DNA of 64,000 bases, from NCBI RefSeq assembly GCF_026241335.1, contig NZ_JAPHAV010000002.1:310001-374000 (forward strand). Reading direction: 5' to 3'. This DNA is from Ochrobactrum chromiisoli. Lineage in GTDB: Bacteria; Pseudomonadota; Alphaproteobacteria; Rhizobiales; Rhizobiaceae. The position numbers were made by a program, and so were the translations under genes. The notes below the pieces were generated by a model. That model was given only the letters and a program-made list of their open reading frames with translations, made no database searches and was not told the origin of the DNA. Below, piece by piece: positions 1 to 7,999 of the stretch (positions within the stretch are counted from its first letter, which is position 1; every line of letters starts with the position of its first letter).

Positions 1-633
1 GATACGTTTGGTGAAATTGCGGTTCTCGGCATTGTTGGGTTGACGGTCTTTGCGCTGCTGCGACGTTTCCGTCCGGCACCGGACAGCACCGGTTCAACAG
101 CTCAGCAGAAGATTCAAGATGCTTATGATGAGGCAATGGATGATCGTGAAAAAGGGGAAACCCTGACCGATTATCTGGCTGTGCCGTCTGTTGTCATGAA
201 ATGGCTGTTCCCAGTCATTATCGTTCTTGCGGTGCATCTGATCCTGCGGGGGCACGACCTGCCGGGTGGTGGGTTTGCAGCCGGTATTACGTTAGCAATT
301 GCGTTCATTCTGCAATATCTGGCGGCTGGTACGCGCTGGGTCGAAGATCATTTGCGTATCCTGCCCGTTCGATGGATCGGTTTTGGTTTGCTGATTGCAG
401 CGGCCACCGGAGCAGGCGCGTGGTTGTTTGGCTATCCGTTCCTGACAACATTCTTCCAGTATGCAGATATACCGCATGTCGGAAAAATGCCTGTCGCAAG
501 TGCGCTTCTGTTTGATATTGGCGTTTTCGCACTGGTCGTGGGTGCCACCGTTCTTATGTTGATTGCGCTCGCGCATCAGTCGATCCGTAAACACCGCGTC
601 GAAAAACTTGCCGCTGCGAAGGAGGAGAACTGA
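1..633 (+). CDS. phaAB: Monovalent cation/H+ antiporter subunit A-B fusion, C-terminal part (5' end outside window)
   Basis: The reading frame is open from base 1 (DTFGEIAVLG...), so the gene begins upstream and only its last 210 residues are seen. The start resembles the end of MrpA/PhaA; after a charged linker (near residues 35-55) comes an MnhB/MrpB-like membrane domain with RGHDLPGGGFAAG, a hallmark of subunit B. In Rhizobiales and Brucella these two subunits are commonly fused. With the five following genes it forms the inner-membrane Mrp/Pha complex, which exchanges K+ or Na+ for protons and supports pH and salt homeostasis. The stop codon overlaps the phaC start by one base, indicating translational coupling. 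Family identity is clear; the transported ion cannot be read from this part. Confidence 0.9.
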   Translation, partial: DTFGEIAVLGIVGLTVFALLRRFRPAPDSTGSTAQQKIQDAYDEAMDDREKGETLTDYLAVPSVVMKWLFPVIIVLAVHLILRGHDLPGGGFAAGITLAIAFILQYLAAGTRWVEDHLRILPVRWIGFGLLIAAATGAGAWLFGYPFLTTFFQYADIPHVGKMPVASALLFDIGVFALVVGATVLMLIALAHQSIRKHRVEKLAAAKEEN

Positions 634-974
634 TGGAACTCGTTCTCGCTATAGCAATTGGCGTATTGATGTCATCTGGCGTGTGGCTGATCCTGCGTCC
701 GCGCACGTTTCAGGTTGCCATTGGTCTGGCGCTTGTCTCTTATGCGGTCAATCTGTTTATCTTTTCGATGGGGCGCCTGCGCACCAATGCGCCGCCGGTG
801 CTTGATACCGGCATCAATGTTCAGGCCGCGCAATATACCGACCCCGTGCCACAGGCACTCGTATTGACTGCTATCGTTATCGGCTTTGCAATGACTGCGC
901 TTTTCCTTGTCGTGTTGCTCGCTTCGCGCGGACTGACACGCACCGATCATGTCGACGGCAAGGAGAAGAGATGA
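633..974 (+). CDS. phaC: Monovalent cation/H+ antiporter subunit C
   Basis: A 113-residue membrane protein with three hydrophobic segments, the usual size of MrpC/MnhC/PhaC, which is related to NuoK. The motif GLALVSYAVNLFIFSMG and the PVPQALVLTAIVIGFAMTA segment are typical: the PxPQALVLTAIVI block is strongly conserved in NuoK-like antiporter subunits. The start ATG shares its A with the preceding stop codon, behind an AAGGAGGAG ribosome site. The gene lies second in the phaAB-C-D-E-F-G operon and overlaps phaD by four bases. It has no activity alone; it is a structural part of the cation/proton exchanger. Confidence 0.93.
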   Translation: MELVLAIAIGVLMSSGVWLILRPRTFQVAIGLALVSYAVNLFIFSMGRLRTNAPPVLDTGINVQAAQYTDPVPQALVLTAIVIGFAMTALFLVVLLASRGLTRTDHVDGKEKR

Positions 975-2602
975 TGGATTGGAAATCACACCTCATCGTG
1001 GCGCCCATTCTCCTGCCGCTTGTCACGGCCGCATTGCTGCTGCTGTTTGATGAACGCAAGCGCAAATTGAAGATGGTGATCAATACAGTCTCCATCATCG
1101 GCCTGATCTATATTGCTTTTACGCTTTTGGGGGTTGCGAGCGAAAAAGCGCCCGCGGCAGAGGTTTATCTGATTGGCAATTGGCCTGCGCCCTTTGGGAT
1201 TGTGCTGGTTTTGGACAGACTTTCGGCGCTTATGCTGATGCTGACCAGCGTGCTGGCGCTGGCTGCATTGAGCTTTGCATTGGCGCATTGGCACAAGGCG
1301 AGCCCGAATTTTCATACGATCTTCCAGCTTTTGTTGATGGGGCTGAATGGCGCGTTTTTGACGGGTGATCTGTTCAATCTTTTCGTCTTTTTTGAAGTCA
1401 TGCTGGCTGCATCTTATGGTTTGGCGCTGCATGGCTCTGGCCCTGCACGTGTCAAGGCAGGCATGCATTATATCGCCGTCAATCTTGTCGCATCGTCACT
1501 GTTCCTGATCGGTGTCAGCCTGATTTACGGTGTAACAGGGACGCTCAATATGGCGGATCTGGCGCAAAAAATTTCACAGGTTGCAGCCGAAGATCGCATG
1601 TTACTCGAAGCGGGTGCCGCTGTTCTCGCTGTCGCCTTTCTGGTGAAAGCTGGCATGTGGCCGCTTAATTTCTGGCTGGTGCCAACCTATACGGCAGCGG
1701 CGGCTCCGATTGCTGCGATCTTTGCCATCATGAGTAAAGTCGGCATTTACGTGCTGCTGCGCTTATCGCCATTGATGTTCGGTATCGGTGCCGGTGAATC
1801 CTATGGTTTTGGCAATGATTGGCTTTATTATGGCGGTATGGTCACGCTGGCTTTTGGGCTGATTGGCGTGGTGGCTTCACAGGCCATGGGGCGTCTGGCG
1901 AGCTATAGTATTCTGGTATCATCAGGCACTCTTCTTGCAGCAATCGGCAGCGGTAATACGGCGATGACGGGGGCCGCGCTCTTCTACATGGTCAGTTCTA
2001 CACTGACGATTGCAGCCTTCTTTTTGCTGATAGAGCTCGTAGAACGGGGGCAGGATGCGGCAGCAAATGTTCTTGCCGTCACGATTGAAGCCTATGGTGA
2101 CGATGAGGAAGAAGAAGAGGAAGAGGAAGTCGGCGTTGTTCTACCCGCCACCCTTGCTATTCTGGGCACATGTTTTGCCATTGTTGCGATTTTGTTGATT
2201 GGTTTGCCGCCATTCTCCGGCTTTATCGCAAAATTCCTTATTCTTGCTGCCATATTCAATGGAGACGGCGCGGCCCCGACGCTCGCTATGCCTGTGAGCC
2301 CTGCAAGCTGGGCGCTGATTGCGCTTATTCTGCTTTCGGGCCTTTCGGCACTTATTGCCATGACGCGCACAGGAATACGTACATTCTGGGCCTCACTTGA
2401 AGGAAATGTGCCGCGTGTGTTGGTACGTGAAGTGGTGCCGATAGCCGGTCTTCTAGGCGTCTGTCTGGCGCTTACAATCGCAGCCGGTCCGGCGATGCAA
2501 TATATGGATGCAACGGCGCGCTCGCTGCATAGTCCAAAGGACTACATCAATAGTGTTTTGAATGCGCCGCGTGTGGGTGGAGAAACGGTGGAGGTAAAAT
2601 GA
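971..2602 (+). CDS. phaD: Monovalent cation/H+ antiporter subunit D
   Basis: A 543-residue polytopic protein of the NuoL/M/N-like proton-translocating family. The core block from NLFVFFEVMLAASYGL through VKAGMWPLNFWLVPTY AAAAPIAAIFAIMSKVG contains the expected conserved Glu and Lys residues for proton movement. An unusual acidic patch (DDEEEEEEEE, about residues 378-387, encoded by GAG/GAA repeats near 2101-2130) separates the antiporter core from the last membrane helices; alphaproteobacterial PhaD proteins tend to carry an acidic loop here. The start overlaps the phaC stop. ATG at 971 or 974 could serve; 971 is given because of ATGA-type coupling. Confidence 0.93.
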   Translation: MMDWKSHLIVAPILLPLVTAALLLLFDERKRKLKMVINTVSIIGLIYIAFTLLGVASEKAPAAEVYLIGNWPAPFGIVLVLDRLSALMLMLTSVLALAALSFALAHWHKASPNFHTIFQLLLMGLNGAFLTGDLFNLFVFFEVMLAASYGLALHGSGPARVKAGMHYIAVNLVASSLFLIGVSLIYGVTGTLNMADLAQKISQVAAEDRMLLEAGAAVLAVAFLVKAGMWPLNFWLVPTYTAAAAPIAAIFAIMSKVGIYVLLRLSPLMFGIGAGESYGFGNDWLYYGGMVTLAFGLIGVVASQAMGRLASYSILVSSGTLLAAIGSGNTAMTGAALFYMVSSTLTIAAFFLLIELVERGQDAAANVLAVTIEAYGDDEEEEEEEEVGVVLPATLAILGTCFAIVAILLIGLPPFSGFIAKFLILAAIFNGDGAAPTLAMPVSPASWALIALILLSGLSALIAMTRTGIRTFWASLEGNVPRVLVREVVPIAGLLGVCLALTIAAGPAMQYMDATARSLHSPKDYINSVLNAPRVGGETVEVK

Positions 2603-3114
2603 GAAAAATACTGCCTTACCCGCTTCTTTTCGTCTCTCTCATCCTGTTCTGGCTTTTATTGAATGGTTTCACGCGGGCGCAATTCTTATTGGGCATCGTG
2701 ATATCATTGTTGGCCTGTTATGCGATGACTGCTTTGCAGCCGCAAAAAAACCATCTGCGCTCGCTCCCAACGATGATATGGTTGTTCTGCGTTGTCAGCA
2801 TCGATATTATGATGTCGAATTTATCGGTTGTAAAATTGATCCTGTCGCCCAGAAAAGCGCACCATCCTGGCTTTGTGGTCATACCGTTGGAACTGGAAAA
2901 CCGGTCTGCATTGGCCGTGCTTGCTTGTATTATTACCGCAGCACCCGGAACAGCATGGGTAGACTATAACGTTGCGCGAAAAGTGCTGACGATTCATGTG
3001 CTTGATCTTGACGATGCAAAAAGCTGGCGTGCCAAGATCAAGCAGCGCTACGAACAACCGCTTATTCGTATATTTGGCGCGACGGATGTGGTGAAAGAGG
3101 AGCAGTCAGCATGA
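2599..3114 (+). CDS. phaE: Monovalent cation/H+ antiporter subunit E
   Basis: A 171-residue protein with two or three N-terminal hydrophobic segments followed by a cytoplasmic domain, matching MrpE/PhaE in size and layout. Conserved features are FWLLLNGFTRAQFLLG near the N terminus, the central MMSNLSVVKLILSP block and ACIITAAPGTAWVDYN, the signature TxTPGT-like region of the family. It overlaps phaD by four bases (ATGA) and phaF by four bases, so it is read from the same mRNA. Its role is structural or assembly-related within the antiporter complex. Confidence 0.92.
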   Translation: MRKILPYPLLFVSLILFWLLLNGFTRAQFLLGIVISLLACYAMTALQPQKNHLRSLPTMIWLFCVVSIDIMMSNLSVVKLILSPRKAHHPGFVVIPLELENRSALAVLACIITAAPGTAWVDYNVARKVLTIHVLDLDDAKSWRAKIKQRYEQPLIRIFGATDVVKEEQSA

Positions 3115-3392
3115 GTGCAGTTATTCTTTTCTGGTCACTGCTGGCAGCTCAGGTCATGCTGGTTGCTGCGATGGGTTGTGTTGTTTATCGTTTGCTTATA
3201 GGGCCACGCGCGCAAGACCGTGTGCTGGCAACAGATGCTCTATATCTCAATGCACTGCTACTTTTGCTTACATTTGGCATGCGCACCGGCAGCGTCATTT
3301 ATTATGAAGCAGCCCTTATCATTTCGCTGCTCGGTTTTGTTGCAACAGTTGCACTTGCCAAATTCCTGATGCGCGGGGAGGTGATCGAATGA
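3111..3392 (+). CDS. phaF: Monovalent cation/H+ antiporter subunit F
   Basis: A 93-residue protein with three predicted membrane helices. The stretch CVVYRLLIGPRAQDRVLATDAL is the diagnostic RxxxGPxxxDRVxAxD motif of MrpF/PhaF; the second half (SVIYYEAALIISLLGFVATVALAKFL) is also typical. The start overlaps phaE and the stop overlaps phaG, each by four bases. It functions as a small integral subunit of the cation/H+ exchanger. Confidence 0.93.
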   Translation: MSAVILFWSLLAAQVMLVAAMGCVVYRLLIGPRAQDRVLATDALYLNALLLLLTFGMRTGSVIYYEAALIISLLGFVATVALAKFLMRGEVIE

Positions 3393-3742
3393 TCGGAGCT
3401 GCTGATCTGCCCGTCTGGGCCGCTATCATTGTTTCGTTCTTTCTTGTTGGCGGTGCCTTTCTGACGCTTGTCGGCTGCATCGGATTGGTTCGTTTGAAGA
3501 GTTTTTATGAACGCATTCATACGCCAACGATTGGTTCGTCCTTCGGTGCCGGTGGAATCCTGATTGCTTCGGTCCTGTTTTTCTCCATCTTGCAATCCAA
3601 GCCGATTCTGCATGAAGTGTTGATTGCCGTCTTTGTGGTCATCACAACGCCGGTAACGCTCATGTTGCTGAGCCGCGCAGTGATTCATCGTGATCAAACG
3701 CAGGACAGTAAAGAGCTTCCTTCATCTTCCGACAAAAAATAG
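3389..3742 (+). CDS. phaG: Monovalent cation/H+ antiporter subunit G
   Basis: A 117-residue protein with three hydrophobic helices and a polar C-terminal tail. The motif GCIGLVRLKSFYERIHTPTIGSS is the strongly conserved MrpG/PhaG signature (GxxRFPDxYxRxHAxT-like). It is the last gene of the pha operon. A perfect 9-bp inverted repeat (CTTCCGACA/TGTCGGAAG) straddles its stop codon. The next gene begins about 160 bases later with its own operator-like palindromes, so the operon probably ends here. Confidence 0.92.
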   Translation: MIGAADLPVWAAIIVSFFLVGGAFLTLVGCIGLVRLKSFYERIHTPTIGSSFGAGGILIASVLFFSILQSKPILHEVLIAVFVVITTPVTLMLLSRAVIHRDQTQDSKELPSSSDKK

Positions 3743-3752
3743 CTGTCGGAAG
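3726..3752. terminator. Hairpin spanning the phaG stop codon
   Basis: CTTCCGACA and TGTCGGAAG pair perfectly (9 bp) around a 9-base A-rich loop that contains the TAG stop. No U-run follows, so this may be an RNA end-protecting hairpin or a factor-assisted terminator rather than a canonical intrinsic terminator. Confidence 0.4.
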
Positions 3753-3855
3753 CGTTGGCTTGAAGCATTTGGAGGAGTGCTGAGGGCTGCGGCTAATTGT
3801 CTATATGTCCTCGCATCAAGGCATGCGGATTGAAGGTTCAGGCAATTTGAATTAT

Positions 3856-3886
3856 CTGAATTTCAGTAATTTCTGAAAATTCAGAA
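3856..3886. promoter_or_regulatory. Paired palindromes upstream of the cyd regulator gene (candidate operator)
   Basis: Two adjacent inverted repeats lie 18-48 bases before the TTG start at 3904: CTGAA-T-TTCAG (3856-3866) and TTCTGAA-AA-TTCAGAA (3871-3886, 7-bp perfect arms). They share the half-site CTGAA/TTCAG. Being directly in front of a MarR/GbsR-type regulator gene, they are a likely binding site for that regulator or for a redox regulator of the cyd genes. The location and symmetry are seen directly; the function is inferred. Confidence 0.5.
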
Positions 3887-3903
3887 TTTACGGGAGAGAG
3901 AAC

Positions 3904-4488
3904 TTGGAATTATCGCCAATTGTTCAGTCGTTTGTGCTCCACTTTGGAGAGATGGGTAGCCGCTGGGGTATCAACCGCACGGTTGGTCAGATTTATGCGT
4001 TGCTCTATCTTTCATCCGAGCCTCTTTGTGCTGACGATATTGTAGATGCGCTTGGCGTCTCACGATCCAATGTCTCAATGGGTATTCGCGAGTTACAAGG
4101 TTGGAACCTTGTGCTGCTCAAGCATATACCAGGTGATCGTCGCGACTTTTTCACAACGCCCGGTGATGTGTGGGTGATCTTACGTACTTTGGCGGAAGAA
4201 CGTAAGAAACGCGAAATCGATCCAACGCTTTCGGTGTTGCGGGAAGTGCTGATGGAGCAACCGCAAGATGCAAATGACCGTTTTGCGCAAGAGCGCATGA
4301 AGGACATGTATGCGCTGATCGAGCGCCTCACCAATTGGTATGACGACGTTAAGAAGCTCGACACGGACCGATTAACCAGCCTTCTGGCGCTTGGTGCCAA
4401 GGTGACCCGTTTCCTTGAAACGACAGACAGAATTGTCGCTCTTGGACGCGGTAGAACAGCGGCCAAAAAGGAGCCTAAACGAGAGTGA
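3904..4488 (+). CDS. GbsR/MarR-type transcriptional regulator heading the cyd genes
   Basis: A 194-residue DNA-binding protein. The N-terminal half is a winged helix of the GbsR type (COG1510-like): GINRTVGQIYALLYLSSEPLCADDIVDALGVSRSNVSMGIRELQ, with recognition helix VSRSNVSMGIRELQGW, then a basic wing (HIPGDRRDFF). The C-terminal half is helical and probably mediates dimerisation. The start is TTG, preceded by GGGAGAGAG; no better ATG is available. Its stop overlaps the cydD GTG start by four bases, so regulator and exporter are translationally coupled. This placement suggests control of cytochrome bd biogenesis, possibly through the palindromes at 3856-3886. The signal it senses is unknown. 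Confidence 0.8.
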   Translation: MELSPIVQSFVLHFGEMGSRWGINRTVGQIYALLYLSSEPLCADDIVDALGVSRSNVSMGIRELQGWNLVLLKHIPGDRRDFFTTPGDVWVILRTLAEERKKREIDPTLSVLREVLMEQPQDANDRFAQERMKDMYALIERLTNWYDDVKKLDTDRLTSLLALGAKVTRFLETTDRIVALGRGRTAAKKEPKRE

Positions 4489-6236
4489 CAACCGTTGCCC
4501 CCAGAACGGAAGATGCAACACAGGAAGACGGTCAAGCAACAGGCGATAAACGCCGTTCACGCCGTCGTGCAGTTCCGTCTGCTCTGAAAAAGGGGGCAAG
4601 GCTTCAGGCTGTGGCAGCGCTTTTGTGGCTGCCACAGGCTGCACTTCTCGCCTTTGGCATCGGCCAACTCGCCAGTGTTGGTTTTGACACGACAATTTAT
4701 TATCTGGCCGCAGGTTTGTTTGTTCTTGGCTCTCTTCGCAGCATGCTTGACGCGCGCGGTGCAGCGCAGGCTTATGATGCAGCACGTTCAGAGCTGAGCA
4801 ACCTGCGCGAAAAGGCAGTTTTCGCGTTATCGCAACGCTCCCCTCTCGACACCTCTCGATCATCGTCCGGTGAGGCGGCAAGCATCTTGGCAGAGCAGGC
4901 CGAAATGGTCGTGCCCTATATGTCGCGCTTTGTACCTGTGCGCATTCGCGTGATGTTGGTGCCGCTGGCAATATTTTTTGCAGTTTTTTGGTTTTCATGG
5001 GCTGCTGCCCTTGTTCTGCTGATTGCAGCACCTTTGATCCCGATCTTCATGGCGTTGATCGGCTGGCGCGCAAAAGCTGCAAGCGAGAAGCAGCTTGTTG
5101 CACTGGGTGACATGAATGGCTTTTTGCTTGATCGTCTGCGCGGACTTGCAACGATCCGTAGTTTTCATGCGGTCGATTTGACCGCCACCCGGCTGCGTGA
5201 CAATGCCGAGACGCTGCGCAGAAAAACGATGATCGTTTTGCGTATTGCTTTTCTGTCATCAGCTGTTCTTGAACTTTTTGCGGCGATAGGCGTTGCCATG
5301 GTGGCCGTTTATATTGGCTTTCATCTGCTCGGCCAGCTGAATTTCGGCGCCTGGGGCCACAAGCTCACGCTTGCTGAAGGCTTGTTCGTTCTCCTGCTTT
5401 CACCGGCATTTTTTGAGCCGCTGCGTGATCTCTCTGCCGTCTGGCATGATCGCGCTTCAGGCGAAGCGGCAATTGATGCTTTGGAAGATATAGCAAAGTA
5501 TGAAATGCCCGTTGTGGGCGGCATCAAGTCCACAGACAGTCCCGAGAACTTGATTGAAACCGCGCCTTCGTTGGTGTTGCGCGATATCGGATTTCACTAC
5601 GCTACCGGTGCAGGCGTGTTTGAGCACTTCAATCTGGATATAGAGCCAGGCGAACATATAGCGCTTCTTGCACCAAGCGGTTATGGAAAATCAACATTGC
5701 TGGCGTTGATCGCCGGACTTGCATCTCCCCAACAAGGTGAAATTCGAATTGGCGGTGCTGTCCTTAACAATGAGACGGCTCCGGCCCTTCGCGCAAGAAT
5801 GCGATGGGTGGGGCAGAGGCCGCATATTTTTGCTGGCAGTGCACGGCAAAACATTACGCTGGGCCGCGCCCTTGATGTAAAAAAGACAGCAACGATCATC
5901 GAACAAATGGCGTTGAGCCACGTCACGGGTGTTACCGGTTCTGGGGCGATCGGCGAAAATGGGGCAGGTCTTTCCGGTGGCGAAGCGCTGCGACTGGCGC
6001 TTGCGCGCATCGCCGTTGATCAACAGGCCGACATTATCCTTGCCGATGAGCCGACTGCGCATCTTGACCATGAAACGGCCGATCGCATAGCGGAGAGCCT
6101 TATCAGCCTCGCCAAGGGAAAAACACTTATCATAGCCACCCATGACGAGAAGCTTGCGAGCCGTATGGATCGGATTGTTCGGCTTGATGACGAGAATGCC
6201 AATACGCTCCTCTTCCAGAGGAGGGCTGCGGAATGA
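4485..6236 (+). CDS. cydD: Heterodimeric ABC exporter CydDC, subunit CydD
   Basis: A 583-residue ABC half-transporter: a basic cytoplasmic N-terminus, six membrane helices (about residues 40-320) and a C-terminal nucleotide-binding domain. Walker A is APSGYGKST (about residues 396-404), the signature is LSGGEALRLALARI and Walker B is ADIILADEPTAHLD. In known systems CydDC exports glutathione/cysteine or moves haem-related reductant, and it is required for assembly of cytochrome bd. The GTG start overlaps the regulator gene; the end overlaps cydC by four bases. The gene order cydD-cydC-cydA-cydB supports the assignment over other ABC exporters. Confidence 0.93.
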   Translation: MTTVAPRTEDATQEDGQATGDKRRSRRRAVPSALKKGARLQAVAALLWLPQAALLAFGIGQLASVGFDTTIYYLAAGLFVLGSLRSMLDARGAAQAYDAARSELSNLREKAVFALSQRSPLDTSRSSSGEAASILAEQAEMVVPYMSRFVPVRIRVMLVPLAIFFAVFWFSWAAALVLLIAAPLIPIFMALIGWRAKAASEKQLVALGDMNGFLLDRLRGLATIRSFHAVDLTATRLRDNAETLRRKTMIVLRIAFLSSAVLELFAAIGVAMVAVYIGFHLLGQLNFGAWGHKLTLAEGLFVLLLSPAFFEPLRDLSAVWHDRASGEAAIDALEDIAKYEMPVVGGIKSTDSPENLIETAPSLVLRDIGFHYATGAGVFEHFNLDIEPGEHIALLAPSGYGKSTLLALIAGLASPQQGEIRIGGAVLNNETAPALRARMRWVGQRPHIFAGSARQNITLGRALDVKKTATIIEQMALSHVTGVTGSGAIGENGAGLSGGEALRLALARIAVDQQADIILADEPTAHLDHETADRIAESLISLAKGKTLIIATHDEKLASRMDRIVRLDDENANTLLFQRRAAE

Positions 6237-7915
6237 ACGGATTTCAGGCACTCCGCCCGATTCTCAATCTGTTTTTCAAGACCAAAGGCAAGCTTCTTTA
6301 CGCGGGTATCCTTAGTGCAACCATGACTGTTCTGGCAGGGATTGCACTGCTTGGACTTTCTGGATGGTTTATCACGGCGACTGCGATTGCTGGATTGAGC
6401 GCGTCAACCGCAATCATATTTGATGTGTTCATGCCTGCCGCCGGCATCCGGTTTTTTGCGATCCTTCGTACCGGAACGCGTTATCTGGAGCGGCTTGTCA
6501 CGCATGAAGCCACATTGGCCATCCTTGCAGCGTTACGCGAAAAGCTGTTTAGAAGCTGGGCGCGTCCGGCAGCTGCCAGCGCTCTGCTTAAACGTCCAGC
6601 GCGGCTACTATTCCGGCTGACCGCCGACATCGATGCGCTGGATTCACTGTATTTGCGGGTTCTGGTGCCTGCAGGAGCAGCTCTTGCAACCGCACTTGTT
6701 GCGGGTCTCGCGCTTGGATTGATGCATCCGCTTTTCGGGTTGACCGTGGCTTTGACGCTGCTTTTTGTGGGGCTTGGCTTACCGCTTATTGCATCCCGAC
6801 GCTCTGAAAAGCCAATGCGGCAGCGTGCAAAAGGCACCGAAGCGTTGCGGGCGCGAACGATTGATCTGGTCGCCGGTCAAACTGAACTTATCATGGCTGG
6901 CCGTATGGATGCCCAGAATTCGAGCGTCATGCGGGCCGATGGCTACATTGCATCAAGTGACCGTATTCTCAATCGAATTGAGATTTTGACAGGAGCAGGT
7001 CTTGGCATTTTGCATGCTGGCCTTCTGGCGGGTGGGTTGATCGGGGTTGGGTTGCTTATGCAGGCGGACCTGATCAACGCGCCGGTTGCAGCCCTTGGCG
7101 TTCTCATTATCCTTGGTGCGATGGAACCGTTTGTAGCCCTGCGTCGCGGCGCGATGGAACTGGGCCGCACAATACTTGCTGCGCGTCGCGTCGGGCCTGC
7201 ACTTGAAGCATCAGAGGCGCTGACAACGCTTCCATTGCCTGAGCCGGGAAATGCGGTTGTTCTCAATCACGTTACAGTCTGCCATGAAGGTTCAACCGTA
7301 AATGCGCTCGAAGATATCGATCTCATTATCAAAGCCGGTGCACATGTCGCAATCATCGGCACAAGCGGTGCGGGTAAATCAACTCTCTTCAATGTTCTGG
7401 CCGGTGAAATCGCTGCAAAAAGCGGTGCGGTTGCAGTTATGCCGGTACGCCTTCTGACGCAGAGAACGGAACTTTTCAAAGACAGTCTGCGCAATAATCT
7501 CACGCTTGCAAAACCCGATGCAACCGACGCGCAACTGCTTGCCGCATTGGAAGCTGCCGGACTTGCCGATTTTATGAAAGCCCAGGCCGATGGGCTCGAT
7601 ACGATTTTGGGCGAAGGGGGACTTGGCGTTTCCGGCGGTCAGGCGAGACGCTTGGCGCTTGCTCGCTTGTTCCTAACCGATGCACCTTTATGGCTCCTTG
7701 ATGAGCCGACCGAGGGGCTAGATGAGGCGACCGCTAAAGACGTGCTTTCTCGTCTCAATGAACAGGCCAAAGGACGCACATTGTTGATTGCAACACATAT
7801 TCAGCGTGAAGCACGAATTTGTGATCAGGCGATTGTTTTGGATCAAGGCGCTCTTGTTCAAACGGTGTCCAAAGGAGAGGCGTCTTTTAAAGAAATACTC
7901 AAGTCATTGAGGTGA
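6233..7915 (+). CDS. cydC: Heterodimeric ABC exporter CydDC, subunit CydC
   Basis: A 560-residue ABC half-transporter and partner of CydD. The N-terminal part has six membrane helices with the CydC-typical LLGLSGWFITATAIAG and FFAILRTGTRYLERLVTHEA blocks. The ATPase domain has Walker A GTSGAGKST (about residues 376-384), signature VSGGQARRLALARLF and Walker B LWLLDEPTEGLD. It overlaps cydD by four bases. The 84-base gap to cydA holds a short GC hairpin (GCCGG/CCGGC, 7978-7992) just before the cydA ribosome site. Needed for maturation of the bd oxidase encoded immediately downstream. Confidence 0.93.
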   Translation: MNGFQALRPILNLFFKTKGKLLYAGILSATMTVLAGIALLGLSGWFITATAIAGLSASTAIIFDVFMPAAGIRFFAILRTGTRYLERLVTHEATLAILAALREKLFRSWARPAAASALLKRPARLLFRLTADIDALDSLYLRVLVPAGAALATALVAGLALGLMHPLFGLTVALTLLFVGLGLPLIASRRSEKPMRQRAKGTEALRARTIDLVAGQTELIMAGRMDAQNSSVMRADGYIASSDRILNRIEILTGAGLGILHAGLLAGGLIGVGLLMQADLINAPVAALGVLIILGAMEPFVALRRGAMELGRTILAARRVGPALEASEALTTLPLPEPGNAVVLNHVTVCHEGSTVNALEDIDLIIKAGAHVAIIGTSGAGKSTLFNVLAGEIAAKSGAVAVMPVRLLTQRTELFKDSLRNNLTLAKPDATDAQLLAALEAAGLADFMKAQADGLDTILGEGGLGVSGGQARRLALARLFLTDAPLWLLDEPTEGLDEATAKDVLSRLNEQAKGRTLLIATHIQREARICDQAIVLDQGALVQTVSKGEASFKEILKSLR

Positions 7916-7999
7916 AGTTTGCGTAGGGGGCTGTGTTCGCATTTGAGAGCCGGGCGCAGCTATTAACATCAGGAGGGCCGGGGGTTCCGGCTTAAAGAG

